Source of the DNA: Betaproteobacteria bacterium
GTDB taxonomy: Bacteria; Pseudomonadota; Gammaproteobacteria; Burkholderiales; Casimicrobiaceae
NCBI GenBank assembly: GCA_013298145.1
Contig: JAAFJO010000001.1
Span: forward strand, 434,001 to 498,000
Direction of reading: 5' to 3'
DNA: 64,000 bases
In this document: positions 19,025 to 28,091 of the stretch, piece after piece
How positions within the stretch are numbered: the first letter of the stretch is position 1
Layout of the letters: the number at the start of each line of letters is the position of its first letter
Notes under the pieces: model-generated
The model's input: the letters and a program-made list of their open reading frames with translations, nothing else
Databases searched by the model: none
Told to the model about the DNA's origin: nothing
Translations under genes and position numbers: made by a program

Positions 19025-19558
19025 TCCGGCGTTTCAGTTCGGGTAGCGCTTCTCGACACAAAAAGGCTTTGCTAACCGCCAATGCAAGCCAGCGGTGTGT
19101 GAACAGGCCGGGTGATCGCTAAAAAATTCGAGAAAACGAAACCAGTAGCAGGGATCGGGAGCCTTTACTCAACTAGACCGAAGCATCAACTCAGCGACTA
19201 CTGAAAACTACAGAATCACTGAAGTATCGCGAGTTGCCTCGGCTTCAAGGCACTAACAACAATGTTTATGTCAGCCTTTTTTAACGGGGGCAACCCCCAA
19301 TATTTAACTAAAATCAAAAAACGCTTAAACAAGATTTAAAGCCCGCTGCATAAGGCTGAAAAGTAGAAATTTACGTCAATCCACGCAGTTCACGTGTAGT
19401 TTTGCTAGAGAAGTAATGCGTTTTTCGCTACCCGCATTTTTTTATGCCTATCACGCATTAAAGCGGCATGTAGCTTTCAGTAGTCGACGCCTAGAATCGC
19501 CCTTCTTCTAAAAAAACGAGGCCGCGCGCCGCTGCGGCCCCTGCCGGAAACGTCGTAC
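19025..19558. other. Long intergenic leader region before pckG
   Basis: These 534 bases hold no convincing reading frame. The visible structure is TTTTTTAACGGGGGCAACCCCC (GGGGG-CAA-CCCCC hairpin at 19286-19298) followed by AT-rich DNA. The length suggests a regulated pckG promoter or leader, or an unrecognised small RNA, but I see no riboswitch family. Confidence 0.45.
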
Positions 19559-21418
19559 ATGAATCAGCCCGAAACGCTCGCGTCGCTCCAAGCCTCTGTT
19601 CACGCGCCTGAGTCTGTCAAACACGTGCGCTTGCTTGCCTGGGTGAGGGAAATTGCCTCGCTCACGCAGCCGGATTCGATTTATTGGTGCGACGGCTCGC
19701 TTGCGGAATACGATCGCTTGTGCGGCGAGCTGGTGAAAGCGGGCACGTTCAAAAAGTTAAACGAAGCAAAGCGACCGAATTCGTATCTCGCCTGGAGTGA
19801 TCCGACCGATGTCGCGCGGGTCGAAGACCGCACCTTCATCTGTTGCGAGAAAAAAGAAGACGCGGGCCCGACGAACAACTGGATGGCGCCGGCTGAGATG
19901 CGCAACACCTTGCAGCCGCTTTTCACGGGTTCGATGCGTGGCCGCACGATGTACGTCGTGCCGTTTTCGATGGGCCCGCTCGGCTCCGATATTGCGCATA
20001 TCGGCGTGGAACTCTCCGATTCGCCTTACGTCGCCGTGAACATGAAAATCATGACGCGCATGGGTAAAGGCGCGCTGGATGTGCTCGGGAGTGACGGCGA
20101 GTTTGTGCCTTGCGTTCACACCGTCGGCGCACCGCTGTTAAACGGTCAAGCGGATGTCGCGTGGCCGTGCAACAAAACAAAGTACATCGTTCACTATCCC
20201 GAATCACGCGAGATTTGGAGCTACGGTTCGGGCTACGGCGGTAACGCGTTGCTCGGCAAAAAGTGTTTCGCGCTTCGCATTGCGTCGACGATGGGCAAAA
20301 AAGATGGATGGTTGGCAGAACACATGCTGATCTTGGGTGTCACCAATCCCCAAGGCAAGAAATATCACGTCGCAGCCGCGTTCCCCTCCGCCTGCGGCAA
20401 AACCAATTTCGCGATGCTCATCCCGCCAAAAGGTTTCGAAGGCTGGAAGGTCACCACGATTGGCGACGACATCGCCTGGATCAAACCCGGCGCGGATGGC
20501 CGTTTGTATGCGATCAACCCCGAAGCGGGCTATTTCGGCGTTGCACCCGGCACCAACGAGCAGTCGAACGCAAACTGCATGGCCTCGTTGAATCGCGACG
20601 TCATCTTCACTAACGTTGCGCTCACCGACGACGGCGATGTGTGGTGGGAAGGCATGACCAAAACCCCGCCAGCGCATTTGATCGATTGGCAGGGCAATAA
20701 CTGGACGCCAGAGTCAGCTCGGGCAACCGGGCAAAAAGCGGCGCACCCGAATGCCCGCTTTACAGTTGCCGCCGTGAACAATCCCGCGCTCGACAGCGCA
20801 TGGGATGATCCGAAGGGTGTGGCAATTGATGCGTTCATTTTCGGCGGTCGCCGTGCGACCACGGTTCCGCTCGTCACCGAAGCGCGCGACTGGGTCGAAG
20901 GCGTCTACATGGCCGCCACGATGGGCACTGAAACCACCGCAGCGCAGGCGGGCGCGCAAGGTATCGTGCGCCGCGATCCGTTCGCGATGTTGCCGTTCGC
21001 CGGCTACAACATGGCGGACTATTTTGCGCACTGGCTCGAACTCGGTGCGAAACTTGAAAAGCGCGGTGCGAAGCTGCCAAAGATTTTCACCGTGAACTGG
21101 TTCCGCAAAGACGCGGATGGAAAATTCGTGTGGCCCGGTTTCGGCGACAACATGCGCGTGATGGCGTGGATGTTGGAGCGAATCGAAGGTAGCTCAGGCG
21201 GCAGCGAACACGCTTTTGGCACCACGCCAAATTTCACCGATCTCAACTGGAACGGCCTTGCGTTCACCGAAGCCCAGTTCGAAAGCGTAGTGAGCATCGA
21301 CCACGACGCTTGGAGAGCCGAACTCAAATTGCACGACGATCTTTTCGCGCAGCTCACCAATCTTCCCGCCGCTCTGTTGACTACCAAAGCGAAGATCGAG
21401 GCACGGCTCGGCGCTTAG
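19559..21418 (+). CDS. pckG: Phosphoenolpyruvate carboxykinase, GTP-dependent
   Basis: The enzyme converts oxaloacetate and GTP to phosphoenolpyruvate, CO2 and GDP, the first committed step of gluconeogenesis, in the cytoplasm. The 619-residue length and motifs are those of the GTP class, not the ATP class: [16 protein letters not shown] with the hyper-reactive cysteine in the phosphate-binding loop, the metal-ligand region [16 protein letters not shown], and [14 protein letters not shown]. The [24 protein letters not shown] region for substrate binding is intact. The ATG at 19559 leads directly into the usual N-terminus. It stands alone behind a 534 bp leader. Confidence 0.97.
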   Translation: MNQPETLASLQASVHAPESVKHVRLLAWVREIASLTQPDSIYWCDGSLAEYDRLCGELVKAGTFKKLNEAKRPNSYLAWSDPTDVARVEDRTFICCEKKEDAGPTNNWMAPAEMRNTLQPLFTGSMRGRTMYVVPFSMGPLGSDIAHIGVELSDSPYVAVNMKIMTRMGKGALDVLGSDGEFVPCVHTVGAPLLNGQADVAWPCNKTKYIVHYPESREIWSYGSGYGGNALLGKKCFALRIASTMGKKDGWLAEHMLILGVTNPQGKKYHVAAAFPSACGKTNFAMLIPPKGFEGWKVTTIGDDIAWIKPGADGRLYAINPEAGYFGVAPGTNEQSNANCMASLNRDVIFTNVALTDDGDVWWEGMTKTPPAHLIDWQGNNWTPESARATGQKAAHPNARFTVAAVNNPALDSAWDDPKGVAIDAFIFGGRRATTVPLVTEARDWVEGVYMAATMGTETTAAQAGAQGIVRRDPFAMLPFAGYNMADYFAHWLELGAKLEKRGAKLPKIFTVNWFRKDADGKFVWPGFGDNMRVMAWMLERIEGSSGGSEHAFGTTPNFTDLNWNGLAFTEAQFESVVSIDHDAWRAELKLHDDLFAQLTNLPAALLTTKAKIEARLGA

Positions 21419-21430
21419 TCATTTGACTTT

Positions 21431-21883
21431 ATGAACGCGGCGCTTCACGAACTGGCGAGAGCGCTTGAGCTCGAAGCGCCGCTCAATGACAAGCTTCGCT
21501 GGGCATTTGCTTACGCTTGCGCGAGCCACGTCCGGCACTTGGTCGAACATGCAGGAGCGCTTGCCGCGCTCGATGTGCTCGCGCGATACGTCAATGGCGA
21601 CGCGACTGAGACCGAGCGCGAAGCGGCTGCGGCTAGCGTCGCGAACATCGCACAACATCACCACGGCTCATCGTCGATCGATGGCAGCGCACACGCATAT
21701 GTGTCCGCGACCTACGCGGTCGCCAAGGCGCTCGCCGGGCGAGCGCTTGATGCCGCCGACTACGCGGCGTATGCCACGGTTTACAACTATGGCGCGTATG
21801 CGGTGAAAGACCCTTCGTCGTTTGACGAAGTGCATGCGTGGCAGGTTGAACTGCTTCGCGAACTCGCGCTAAAACCGACCTAG
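21431..21883 (+). CDS. Small alanine-rich protein, possibly Imm5-like
   Basis: The 150-residue product is alanine rich and helical, with RWAFAYACASHVRHLVEHAGA and a run of AAYATVYNYGAYAV. The pattern resembles Imm5-type putative immunity proteins, in which a W-A-C-A-x2-V segment is followed by alanine-rich helices, but no toxin gene is adjacent and the assignment is tentative. It begins 12 bp after the pckG stop on the same strand and may be cotranscribed with it. Confidence 0.55.
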   Translation: MNAALHELARALELEAPLNDKLRWAFAYACASHVRHLVEHAGALAALDVLARYVNGDATETEREAAAASVANIAQHHHGSSSIDGSAHAYVSATYAVAKALAGRALDAADYAAYATVYNYGAYAVKDPSSFDEVHAWQVELLRELALKPT

Positions 21884-21982
21884 CGCACGTCGAATCGCCT
21901 GCGGGACGGCGCCTGCGCTGCGTGGACCGGCTCGCGAAAAAGGAACGGCTGCGGTAGAGTACAGCCTCTTAAGGAGGCCCAA

Positions 21983-22339
21983 ATGAGCACCATCGCAGCG
22001 ATTGCCGTTGTCGTCATTGCACTCTTGCATGTTTACTTTCTCGTCATCGAGATGTTTTATTGGACCAAGCCGCTTGGACGACGCGCCTTCGGTTTAACGC
22101 CAGAGTTCGCGGAAGCGAGCAAAACGCTCGCGGCCAATCAAGGCCTCTACAACGGCTTTCTCGCAGCGGGGCTCCTTTGGTCGGTATATCTCGGTGCTGC
22201 TGGCCGCTCCATCGCGATCTTTTTCTTAGGCTGCGTCATCATTGCCGGTGTGTTCGGCGCCGTCACCGCGAACAAGAAAATCCTTTACGTGCAAGCGCTC
22301 CCGGCGGCAATCGCACTCGCGCTCGTGCTCTATCTGTGA
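21983..22339 (+). CDS. DUF1304 family small membrane protein
   Basis: The 118 residues form four hydrophobic helices and match DUF1304: ALLHVYFLVIEMFYWTKPLGRRAFG, then NQGLYNGFLAAGLLW, and GVFGAVTANKKILYVQALPA near the C-terminus. The function of the family is unknown. The ATG at 21983 follows a full AAGGAGG Shine-Dalgarno sequence at 21971-21977, the best in this part of the window, suggesting efficient translation. Confidence 0.85.
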   Translation: MSTIAAIAVVVIALLHVYFLVIEMFYWTKPLGRRAFGLTPEFAEASKTLAANQGLYNGFLAAGLLWSVYLGAAGRSIAIFFLGCVIIAGVFGAVTANKKILYVQALPAAIALALVLYL

Positions 22340-22409
22340 GCAGGGTTGGAGAGGCCGCTACTCGCCATACAAATGCAAATGAGTTCAACGATATAACCGC
22401 AAGGCATCC

Positions 22410-23000
22410 ATGGCGCTCGATATTGAGCCGTTGTTCACGGCAACCCCCGAATTTGTTACACCGCGCCTCGTTCTTAGGGCATACACGGCAGCTGATCTGG
22501 AGGCGCTTCGCGCGGTGAACGAAGACCCGGAGGTCACCCAGTACTTACCGTATTCGACGTGGAAAACACTCGAAGATGCCCACGCCTGGCAAGCGCGTCT
22601 GGAAAAGCGGGCCGCAGCGCGCGAAGGAATGCAGTTTGCAATCCGTATTCAAGCTTCGGGTGAGCTCCTGGGTACTGCCCTGTTGTTCGGATTCAACATC
22701 GATCACGAGGTGGCCGAGATTGGCTATGTCATCGGGCGCGCGCACTGGGGAAAAGGCTATGTTGTCGAAGCGATGCAGCCCTTGATTGACTTCGCATTTG
22801 ACCGGATGGGCTGCCACCGACTAGGCGCGAAGCTCGATGTTCGCAACCGAGCCTCTGCACGTGTCCTCGAAAAACTTGGCTTTGCCTATGAAGGCACCGC
22901 GCGCGACGATTGGTTCAAAGATGGCGTTAGAAGCGGGACCGCGTTTTACGGTCTTTTGCGGCACGAGCGGCTGTCGGGCGTGGTGCGCGACAACGGGTAG
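22410..23000 (+). CDS. GNAT-family acetyltransferase, RimJ/RimL-like
   Basis: The 196-residue protein has the RimJ/RimL plan: TPRLVLRAYTAADLEALRAV at the start, EVAEIGYVIGRAHWGKGYVVEA with the acetyl-CoA-binding HWGKGY motif, and LDVRNRASARVLEKLGFAYEGTARD. The family acetylates N-terminal amines of ribosomal proteins or small amines; the target here is unknown. It is not closely similar to the two GNAT proteins of the par operon. It stands 70 bp after the DUF1304 gene. Confidence 0.88.
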   Translation: MALDIEPLFTATPEFVTPRLVLRAYTAADLEALRAVNEDPEVTQYLPYSTWKTLEDAHAWQARLEKRAAAREGMQFAIRIQASGELLGTALLFGFNIDHEVAEIGYVIGRAHWGKGYVVEAMQPLIDFAFDRMGCHRLGAKLDVRNRASARVLEKLGFAYEGTARDDWFKDGVRSGTAFYGLLRHERLSGVVRDNG

Positions 23001-23109
23001 GTGCTGAAACGTCGCCCGGGCGTGCCTGCAGATTGACGCAGCGGCGGCGATCCGCCACACTCACTGCTTCCGTGGCAACTAACCATTCCCCCGCCAAGAA
23101 AAAACAATA

Positions 23110-23919
23110 ATGCCAACCATCGCAGTCATCGGTCGCAAAGGCGGCAGCGGCAAGAGCACACTCGCTTCGAATCTCGCGGCGTACTTCGCGCTTCACAACA
23201 TGCCGATCACGCTCGGCGATCTCGATCATCAGCAATCGATGCGCGTCTGGCTCACGAGACGCCCGAGTGCCGCGCCCGCAATTGGCAGTTGGGTCGCCGA
23301 TGCGGCCACGCTCACGCGTCCGCCAGCCGGCGCGCAGAACTTGGTGCTCGATACGCCGGGTGGCCTGACCGGACTCGCGCTCGCGAAAACGGTGATGCTC
23401 TCAGATGCGATCTTGATTCCCATCTGCGGGAGCATATTTGATCGAGAGTCCGCCTCCGATTGCTGGGCGGAGCTGCGTCAACACCCTCGCGTGAAAAGTA
23501 AGCGCTGCATCGTTGCCGCCGTGGGCATGCGCTTGGATGCACGCACGCATGCAGAGATGGTGACACGCGATTGGGCGGCCTCAATTCAGCTCGACTACAT
23601 CACCTCACTGCGCACCACGCAGCTCTACGTTCGCTCCGTTGAGAATGGCTTATCGATCTTCGACATGCCGCTTGCGGTGTCGGAAGCCGATCGCGAACAA
23701 TGGCGGCCGATCATTCGCTGGATTGGAGAGAAGCTTTATCACTTGCGTGACGATGGCACGATGGTTCCGAAGATTGCCCAGGGCATCCCATCAAAGCTGC
23801 CCGCCAACGCGGTACCGATGCCACAAAATAGGCACGTGCTCGGTAAGGTCGAACCCGCCCCAGTGAAGGAAGACACGGGGGTAGTGAGATTTTTGGGAAG
23901 TTTGCTAAAACGTAAATGA
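23110..23919 (+). CDS. Orphan ParA/MinD-like ATPase
   Basis: The 269-residue protein begins MPTIAVIGRKGGSGKSTLAS with a deviant Walker A (KGGSGKST), and LVLDTPGG and DAILIPI are the Walker B-like and switch strands. The ParA-like fold is clear, but it is diverged from the segregation ParA encoded at 12536. There is no ParB-like partner next to it. Relatives act in plasmid partition or in placing polar machinery, so the role is open. The C-terminal tail (after about residue 220) is proline rich and unlike ParA. A hairpin follows immediately. Confidence 0.8.
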   Translation: MPTIAVIGRKGGSGKSTLASNLAAYFALHNMPITLGDLDHQQSMRVWLTRRPSAAPAIGSWVADAATLTRPPAGAQNLVLDTPGGLTGLALAKTVMLSDAILIPICGSIFDRESASDCWAELRQHPRVKSKRCIVAAVGMRLDARTHAEMVTRDWAASIQLDYITSLRTTQLYVRSVENGLSIFDMPLAVSEADREQWRPIIRWIGEKLYHLRDDGTMVPKIAQGIPSKLPANAVPMPQNRHVLGKVEPAPVKEDTGVVRFLGSLLKRK

Positions 23920-23923
23920 GTTT

Positions 23924-23981
23924 GGGGCGAGATTCGCTTTTTTTAATAGGTCAAGTTACGTTAAAAAAAGCCGCTCGCCCC
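23924..23981. terminator. Bidirectional hairpin with T and A runs
   Basis: GGGGCGAG at 23924-23931 pairs with CTCGCCCC ending at 23981, and the inner TTTTTTTAA (ending 23946) pairs with TTAAAAAAA (from 23961). It starts 5 bp after the ParA-like stop. The arms are slightly unequal; the structure could end transcription from both sides. Confidence 0.6.
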
Positions 23982-24289
23982 GCAACAACAGCACATTTAC
24001 AGCTAAATTTGTAGGGTCAGCTAGCCCAACCGCAATTCGCTCGCTTGCCTTCGAACGCTCCACGTAGCGGAGCAAACGACTATCGGGCTGGAGCCTGCTG
24101 CGAAACGTAGCGAAAGGTAGCGAAGGGGGCGCTCTAATCGCGCCAAACGCGCTGTCGCGACGAAAACCTGTGAGGCACAATCTCGCGGCAACGCCGAGGC
24201 CCGCGCGCCAGCCATGTGCCCGCTCGGCAACATCGCCGCCAGTCGCCTCACCGCCAAAAACACTCGTCAAACTTCTACGCAATCTACCC

Positions 24290-25168
24290 ATGGTTTACGG
24301 TATCGCCGCTTCAACTTCTGTATCGCCACCACCATCATCCACGTCAACCAATCTCTCCGCGCCCAGCCCCCGCAAAGCGATGAACTTGCACCGCATTCGA
24401 GAGATGCATGCGAGCGGCGAAAAGATCGTGATGCTCACCGCATACGACGCTACTTTCGCTGCGCTTGCTGACGAAGCGGGCGTTGACTGCATCTTGGTCG
24501 GCGATTCGCTGGGCATGTTGATTCAAGGCCACGCGAGCACCGTTCCTGTGACCTTGGATCAAATGGTCTATCACACGCAGTGTGTGACGCGCGGCAACAA
24601 GACGGCATGGGTAATCGGCGATTTACCCTATGGCAGCTATCAGCAGGGCGCCGCGCAAGCCATCGCGAGCGCAACCCTTCTCATGCAAGCTGGCGCACAC
24701 ATGGTGAAGCTTGAAGGCGGCGGCTGGACCACGGAGATCGTTCACTACCTAACGCAGCGCGGGATACCCGTATGCGCTCATCTTGGCTTAACGCCGCAAA
24801 GCGTGCACGCACTTGGCGGCTATCGTGTACAGGGAAAAACGGATGACCAAGCGCGCATCTTGAGCGCTCACGCACGTGAGCTTGCAGATGCTGGCGCTGC
24901 CATGTTGGTGCTCGAGCTGATTCCCGCAACGCTCGCTGAGCCGGTGACTCAGTCGCTGCCCATCCCGACCATCGGTATCGGTGCGAGCGGCGCGTGCAGC
25001 GGGCAAGTGCTGGTGCTTCATGACATGCTCGGCCTTACCCGCGGTAAGCCGCCTCGCTTCGTGAAAAACTTCATGGCCGACGCCTCGTCTGCCGATGCCG
25101 CGATCCGCAGCTACGTGCGCGCTGTTAAAGAGAAGCAATTCCCGGAGCAAGGCGTACACACCTATTAG
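24290..25168 (+). CDS. panB: 3-methyl-2-oxobutanoate hydroxymethyltransferase
   Basis: PanB makes ketopantoate from alpha-ketoisovalerate and 5,10-methylene-tetrahydrofolate, the first committed step of pantothenate and coenzyme A synthesis. Signature stretches are [54 protein letters not shown] HLGLTPQSV and the catalytic-glutamate region LVLELIP. Two starts are possible. The ATG at 24290 gives 292 residues with a serine/proline-rich leader; the ATG at 24380 gives 262 residues, close to the E. coli 264. Neither has a clear Shine-Dalgarno sequence. panC is not adjacent. Confidence 0.93.
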   Translation: MVYGIAASTSVSPPPSSTSTNLSAPSPRKAMNLHRIREMHASGEKIVMLTAYDATFAALADEAGVDCILVGDSLGMLIQGHASTVPVTLDQMVYHTQCVTRGNKTAWVIGDLPYGSYQQGAAQAIASATLLMQAGAHMVKLEGGGWTTEIVHYLTQRGIPVCAHLGLTPQSVHALGGYRVQGKTDDQARILSAHARELADAGAAMLVLELIPATLAEPVTQSLPIPTIGIGASGACSGQVLVLHDMLGLTRGKPPRFVKNFMADASSADAAIRSYVRAVKEKQFPEQGVHTY

Positions 25169-25569
25169 CCACCCGTCGTGCCAGCACAGCGCGTCAGGTC
25201 TAGCGACGCATGCCCCGCAACTAACGGAGAAAAGCGCTCGGCGCTCATGACGTAAATTCTTAAGGCTTCGTCGGTATAAACTGAATATGCGCAGCATTAG
25301 GCAGCGCTATTCGCTACAAAAAAGACAAAAACCGCCCTCGAAATTCAGACCCGTGCCGAAACCAGCAACACGCCAGCGCCTCCGCGAAGCACCGTTCGAG
25401 ATAGGACTAATTGCATTTCCACAACACTGTTTCCGCAATTGGTTTGTGGGCGCTAGGTTAAACGCTGACCTCGCGCAGCAGTTGCGACCGAACGTGTAAT
25501 GATCGCAGCCATGAAGCTCGACAAAAAATCTAGCGCGTAGTGGCGGGCCTAGGCTCTCGGTGAACCCGC
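25169..25569. other. Intergenic region without a recognised gene
   Basis: Between panB and the LuxR-type gene I see no convincing coding sequence. A 70-codon frame at 25287-25499 has a very arginine- and proline-rich, low-complexity translation. No terminator with a T run is obvious after panB. Confidence 0.5.
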
Positions 25570-26324
25570 GTGACGTGGCGAAGAAAGCAAGTATTGAACA
25601 TTGACCTCGACAGCATATTGAGCGAGTTCTCTGCCGCAGAGGGAGATCCTGCGCGCGCGTTCGAAGTGCTCAAACGTATCGGTCGTGCGCTGGGATATGA
25701 CCATGCGATTGCGGCGTACGCTACTAAAACGGGTCAACGCGGGAGCTCGTTCTTGGCGAGCACGTATTCTCAAAAGTGGATGACGGAACAAAGTGAGATT
25801 CCGGTCGAACAAGCTCTCCAAGATCCAATTGTGAACCATCTAAATTCGCGCGTTGAGCCGATTTTTGGAGCCGAGAGAACTACGAACGCCGCGGATTATG
25901 TTCCCTCTACGAACGATTTCGAGATCATGGTCTGGGATCTGGCATTGCGCTCGCAGTCAGAGGCACCAACGGGGAAATGTTGAGCGTTGGCTTCAGTAAC
26001 CCCGAGCATGCAAATGTGCGTGGCAGCAGTCCCGTTGAGCAGATGGGTGCGCTATATCTGTCCGCTACTGCGATGTTTAATCGCGTGACGGAGGATGAAA
26101 AACGAAAACTTCGGCTGCTCTCAGACCAGCCGCGCCTGACGCCTCGTGAGGTCGAGTGCTTGCAGTGGGCGCGTGAAGGCAAAACAAGCTGGGAGATCGC
26201 AAAGATTCTTGGCATCTCGCAGGCAACTTCAATTTTTCATATGAGAAATGCGGTCGCCAAGCTTGACGCGTCTAACAAAACGCACGCAGTGATGGTCGCC
26301 GTAGAGCGCGGCTTAATCAACTAG
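25570..26324 (+). pseudogene. LuxR-type regulator with a frameshift between its domains
   Basis: The frame from 25570 encodes an autoinducer-binding domain: LGYDHAIAAYATK, SSFLASTYSQKWM and DPIVNHL, with the Y, W and D-P positions of AHL receptors. It ends at 25983. A second frame that encodes GSGIALAVRGTNGEMLSVGFS picks up the same domain near 25921 and continues to 26324 with a LuxR helix-turn-helix, TPREVECLQWAREGKTSWEIAKILGIS. A single missing base in GATTTCGAGATCATGG would join them as one protein of about 250 residues. It may be a decayed gene, a sequencing error, or two separate proteins, since the second frame has its own ATG at 25977. No luxI synthase is in the window. Confidence 0.78.
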
Positions 26325-26462
26325 CTCATCCTCGTTGAAGCAATCAGAGCAGTTGCGCATGCACGTGACTAGGAGTAGCTTTGCGTTCGTCTTCCGGCGC
26401 TACCTCCCAATTTAGATAGCTAGACAAACTTTCCATTTTCGCCTAGAGAAATCGACCTCCAC

Positions 26463-26482
26463 AACTCCCAATTCTTGGAGTT
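26463..26482. promoter_or_regulatory. lux-box-like palindrome
   Basis: AACTCCCAATTCTTGGAGTT is an interrupted 20 bp palindrome with 6 bp perfect arms and the CT-N12-AG spacing typical of LuxR-family boxes. It lies 73 bp before the GG-peptide gene and 139 bp after the LuxR-type gene, so the upstream regulator could activate the peptide gene. Confidence 0.5.
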
Positions 26483-26554
26483 ACGAGCGATGAAATGTTT
26501 GGATGAAATGCACTCAACGCAACATCGCGTTGGCAAGGAACCTTGGAGTGCAGC

Positions 26555-26671
26555 ATGGAAAACGGCAAAGCAGTTGAGCAAACGTTCGACGTAGTCGAGC
26601 TTGCTTTGGACGACATTGAAATCGTGAGCGGCGGTTTTCCGATCGTGCCGCCAAACTCAACGACACCGTAA
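26555..26671 (+). CDS. 38-residue double-glycine leader peptide (bacteriocin/pheromone precursor-like)
   Basis: This very small gene encodes 38 residues. Residues 11-27 read FDVVELALDDIEIVSGG, a leader with L16, L18, I21, V24 and the Gly26-Gly27 pair that peptidase-containing ABC exporters cut. The core after the GG would be 11 residues, FPIVPPNSTTP, which has no Cys, Ser/Thr cluster or Lys suited to lanthipeptide or lasso chemistry but does have three prolines. A ribosome site, TTGGAG at 26542-26547, precedes the ATG by 7 bases. A terminator follows at once. No C39 peptidase/exporter is in the window. It could also be a remnant of a longer precursor. Confidence 0.62.
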   Translation: MENGKAVEQTFDVVELALDDIEIVSGGFPIVPPNSTTP

Positions 26672-26683
26672 GCATCGTTCCGC

Positions 26684-26742
26684 AAAGCGGGTTGAACAAG
26701 CGTGAGCGGATAGCTTGCGCTTAGTCAGCCCGCTTCTTTTTT
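26684..26742. terminator. Terminator after the GG-peptide gene
   Basis: AAGCGGG (26685-26691) pairs with CCCGCTT (26729-26735), enclosing an inner AAGCG/CGCTT hairpin; a run of six T follows at 26737-26742. It begins 13 bp after the peptide stop and closes a self-contained unit. Confidence 0.75.
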
Positions 26743-26757
26743 GGCAAAACGGGCGTG

Positions 26758-27813
26758 CTACGAGAGCTCGCTTCTGAACAACGAAGCGGCCGAGTCGCAA
26801 TCACCCATCGCATCGCGAACCCACTCTTCGTGGTGATAAGTCGGCAAATACCGCTCACCCGAATCGCAAAGTAGAGAGAGAATCGATCCGCGCTCACCTC
26901 GCGCACGCATCTCTTCAGCAAGGGCTACGACGGCGTAGAAATTCGTTCCAGTGGAGGGACCTACTTTCCGACCGAGCTGACGTGTTAGCGCCCGCATTGC
27001 TGCGATCGATTCCGTGTTTTTCACCTCGATCATGCGATCAACCAACGACCGAATAAAACTTGGCTCCACTTGCGGGCGCCCGATTCCTTCGATCTTCGAG
27101 CCACTTGAGGTAAGCGTCGCGTCTCCCGTTTCGTAGTATTTGGTGAAGACGGAACCTTCAGGATCCGCCACGCATAGTTTGGATTCGTAGCGGTGATAGC
27201 GCACGTAGCGACCAATCGTCGCGCTCGTGCCGCCGGTTCCCGCACCCACCACAATCCATGTCGGCACCGGATGCCGCTCTCGCGCCATCTGCGTGAATAT
27301 GCTCTCAGCAATATTATTGTTGCCCCGCCAATCTGTAGCGCGTTCAGCGTAGGTGAATTGATCCATGTAGTGACCGTTCGTCTCGCGAGCGAGCGCGCGC
27401 GACGCGTTGTACACATCGCTTGCGCGCTCTACAAAATGACAGCGCCCGCCGTAAAACTCGATGAGTGCAATTTTTTCTGGTGAGGTGGTGCGTGGCATCA
27501 CCGCGATAAACGGCAGGCCGAGCAATCGCGCAAAGTACGCTTCGCTTACGGCAGTTGAGCCGCTAGAGGCCTCGATCACCGTTTGGTCTTCGCGAATCCA
27601 GCCGTTGCAAAGCGCGTAGAGAAAGAGTGAACGCGCAAGGCGATGTTTTAGCGATCCCGTTGGATGCGTCGATTCGTCTTTGAAATAAAGGTCGATGCCC
27701 GCATCGGCAAATTTTTGAATGGGCAGCGAAATCAAATGCGTGTCAGCGGAGCGTTGAAAATCGGCTTCAATTTTTTCGATCGCGGCGTAGAGCCAGGTGG
27801 TTGGAGGTGACAC
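26758..27813 (-). CDS. PLP-dependent cysteine synthase/cystathionine beta-synthase family enzyme
   Basis: About 351 residues of the fold type II PLP family. The lysine that binds PLP is in [37 protein letters not shown] is the substrate/asparagine loop and [19 protein letters not shown] the glycine-rich phosphate-binding loop; [14 protein letters not shown] is the C-terminal motif of the cysteine-synthase group. Members make cysteine or cystathionine, or act as related lyases, so the exact reaction is unresolved. The frame stays open to 27867, but those residues are read from a palindromic repeat, so I place the start at GTG 27813 ([11 protein letters not shown]). It is convergent with the peptide gene. 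Confidence 0.88.
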   Translation of the reverse strand: MSPPTTWLYAAIEKIEADFQRSADTHLISLPIQKFADAGIDLYFKDESTHPTGSLKHRLARSLFLYALCNGWIREDQTVIEASSGSTAVSEAYFARLLGLPFIAVMPRTTSPEKIALIEFYGGRCHFVERASDVYNASRALARETNGHYMDQFTYAERATDWRGNNNIAESIFTQMARERHPVPTWIVVGAGTGGTSATIGRYVRYHRYESKLCVADPEGSVFTKYYETGDATLTSSGSKIEGIGRPQVEPSFIRSLVDRMIEVKNTESIAAMRALTRQLGRKVGPSTGTNFYAVVALAEEMRARGERGSILSLLCDSGERYLPTYHHEEWVRDAMGDCDSAASLFRSELS

Positions 27814-27825
27814 TAAAAGGCCTTT

Positions 27826-28044
27826 GACGCGGATTACGCTGATTTCGCAGATTAACGCAGATTTCATGAATTTGTAGGCGCTGGCTTGACCACGCTTTGC
27901 TGCGAAAGAGCGCGGTCAAGCCTGCGCCTACAAGTAAAGCCAGCTGTGTAAATCTGCGGTAATCCGTGTTCAATCTGCGTAAATCTGCGTCAAAAGATCA
28001 GGTAAGGCTGACCAATCAATCTGTGTGAATCTGTGGCAAAAAAT
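27826..28044. repeat. Compound repeat cluster, CAGATTTACGC and TTGTAGGCGC families
   Basis: Degenerate GCGGATTACGCTGATT / AATCTGCGTAAATCTGCG units of the dnaN-type family flank a separate inverted pair (TTGTAGGCGCTGGCTTGACC near 27872 and its inverted partner ending CCTACAA near 27935). The right part, AATCTGTGTGAATCTGTGGC, is close to the 521-555 arm. The cluster separates the PLP enzyme and the amidotransferase gene. Confidence 0.72.
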
Positions 28045-28091
28045 TCGGGGAACCTTCATAATTTCCCATTCACGTTTCGCGCACAACCCCT

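Noticed and set aside
25287..25499. A 70-codon gene between panB and the LuxR-type regulator
   Set aside because: Low-complexity basic translation (many R, K, P, Q) and no conserved pattern.
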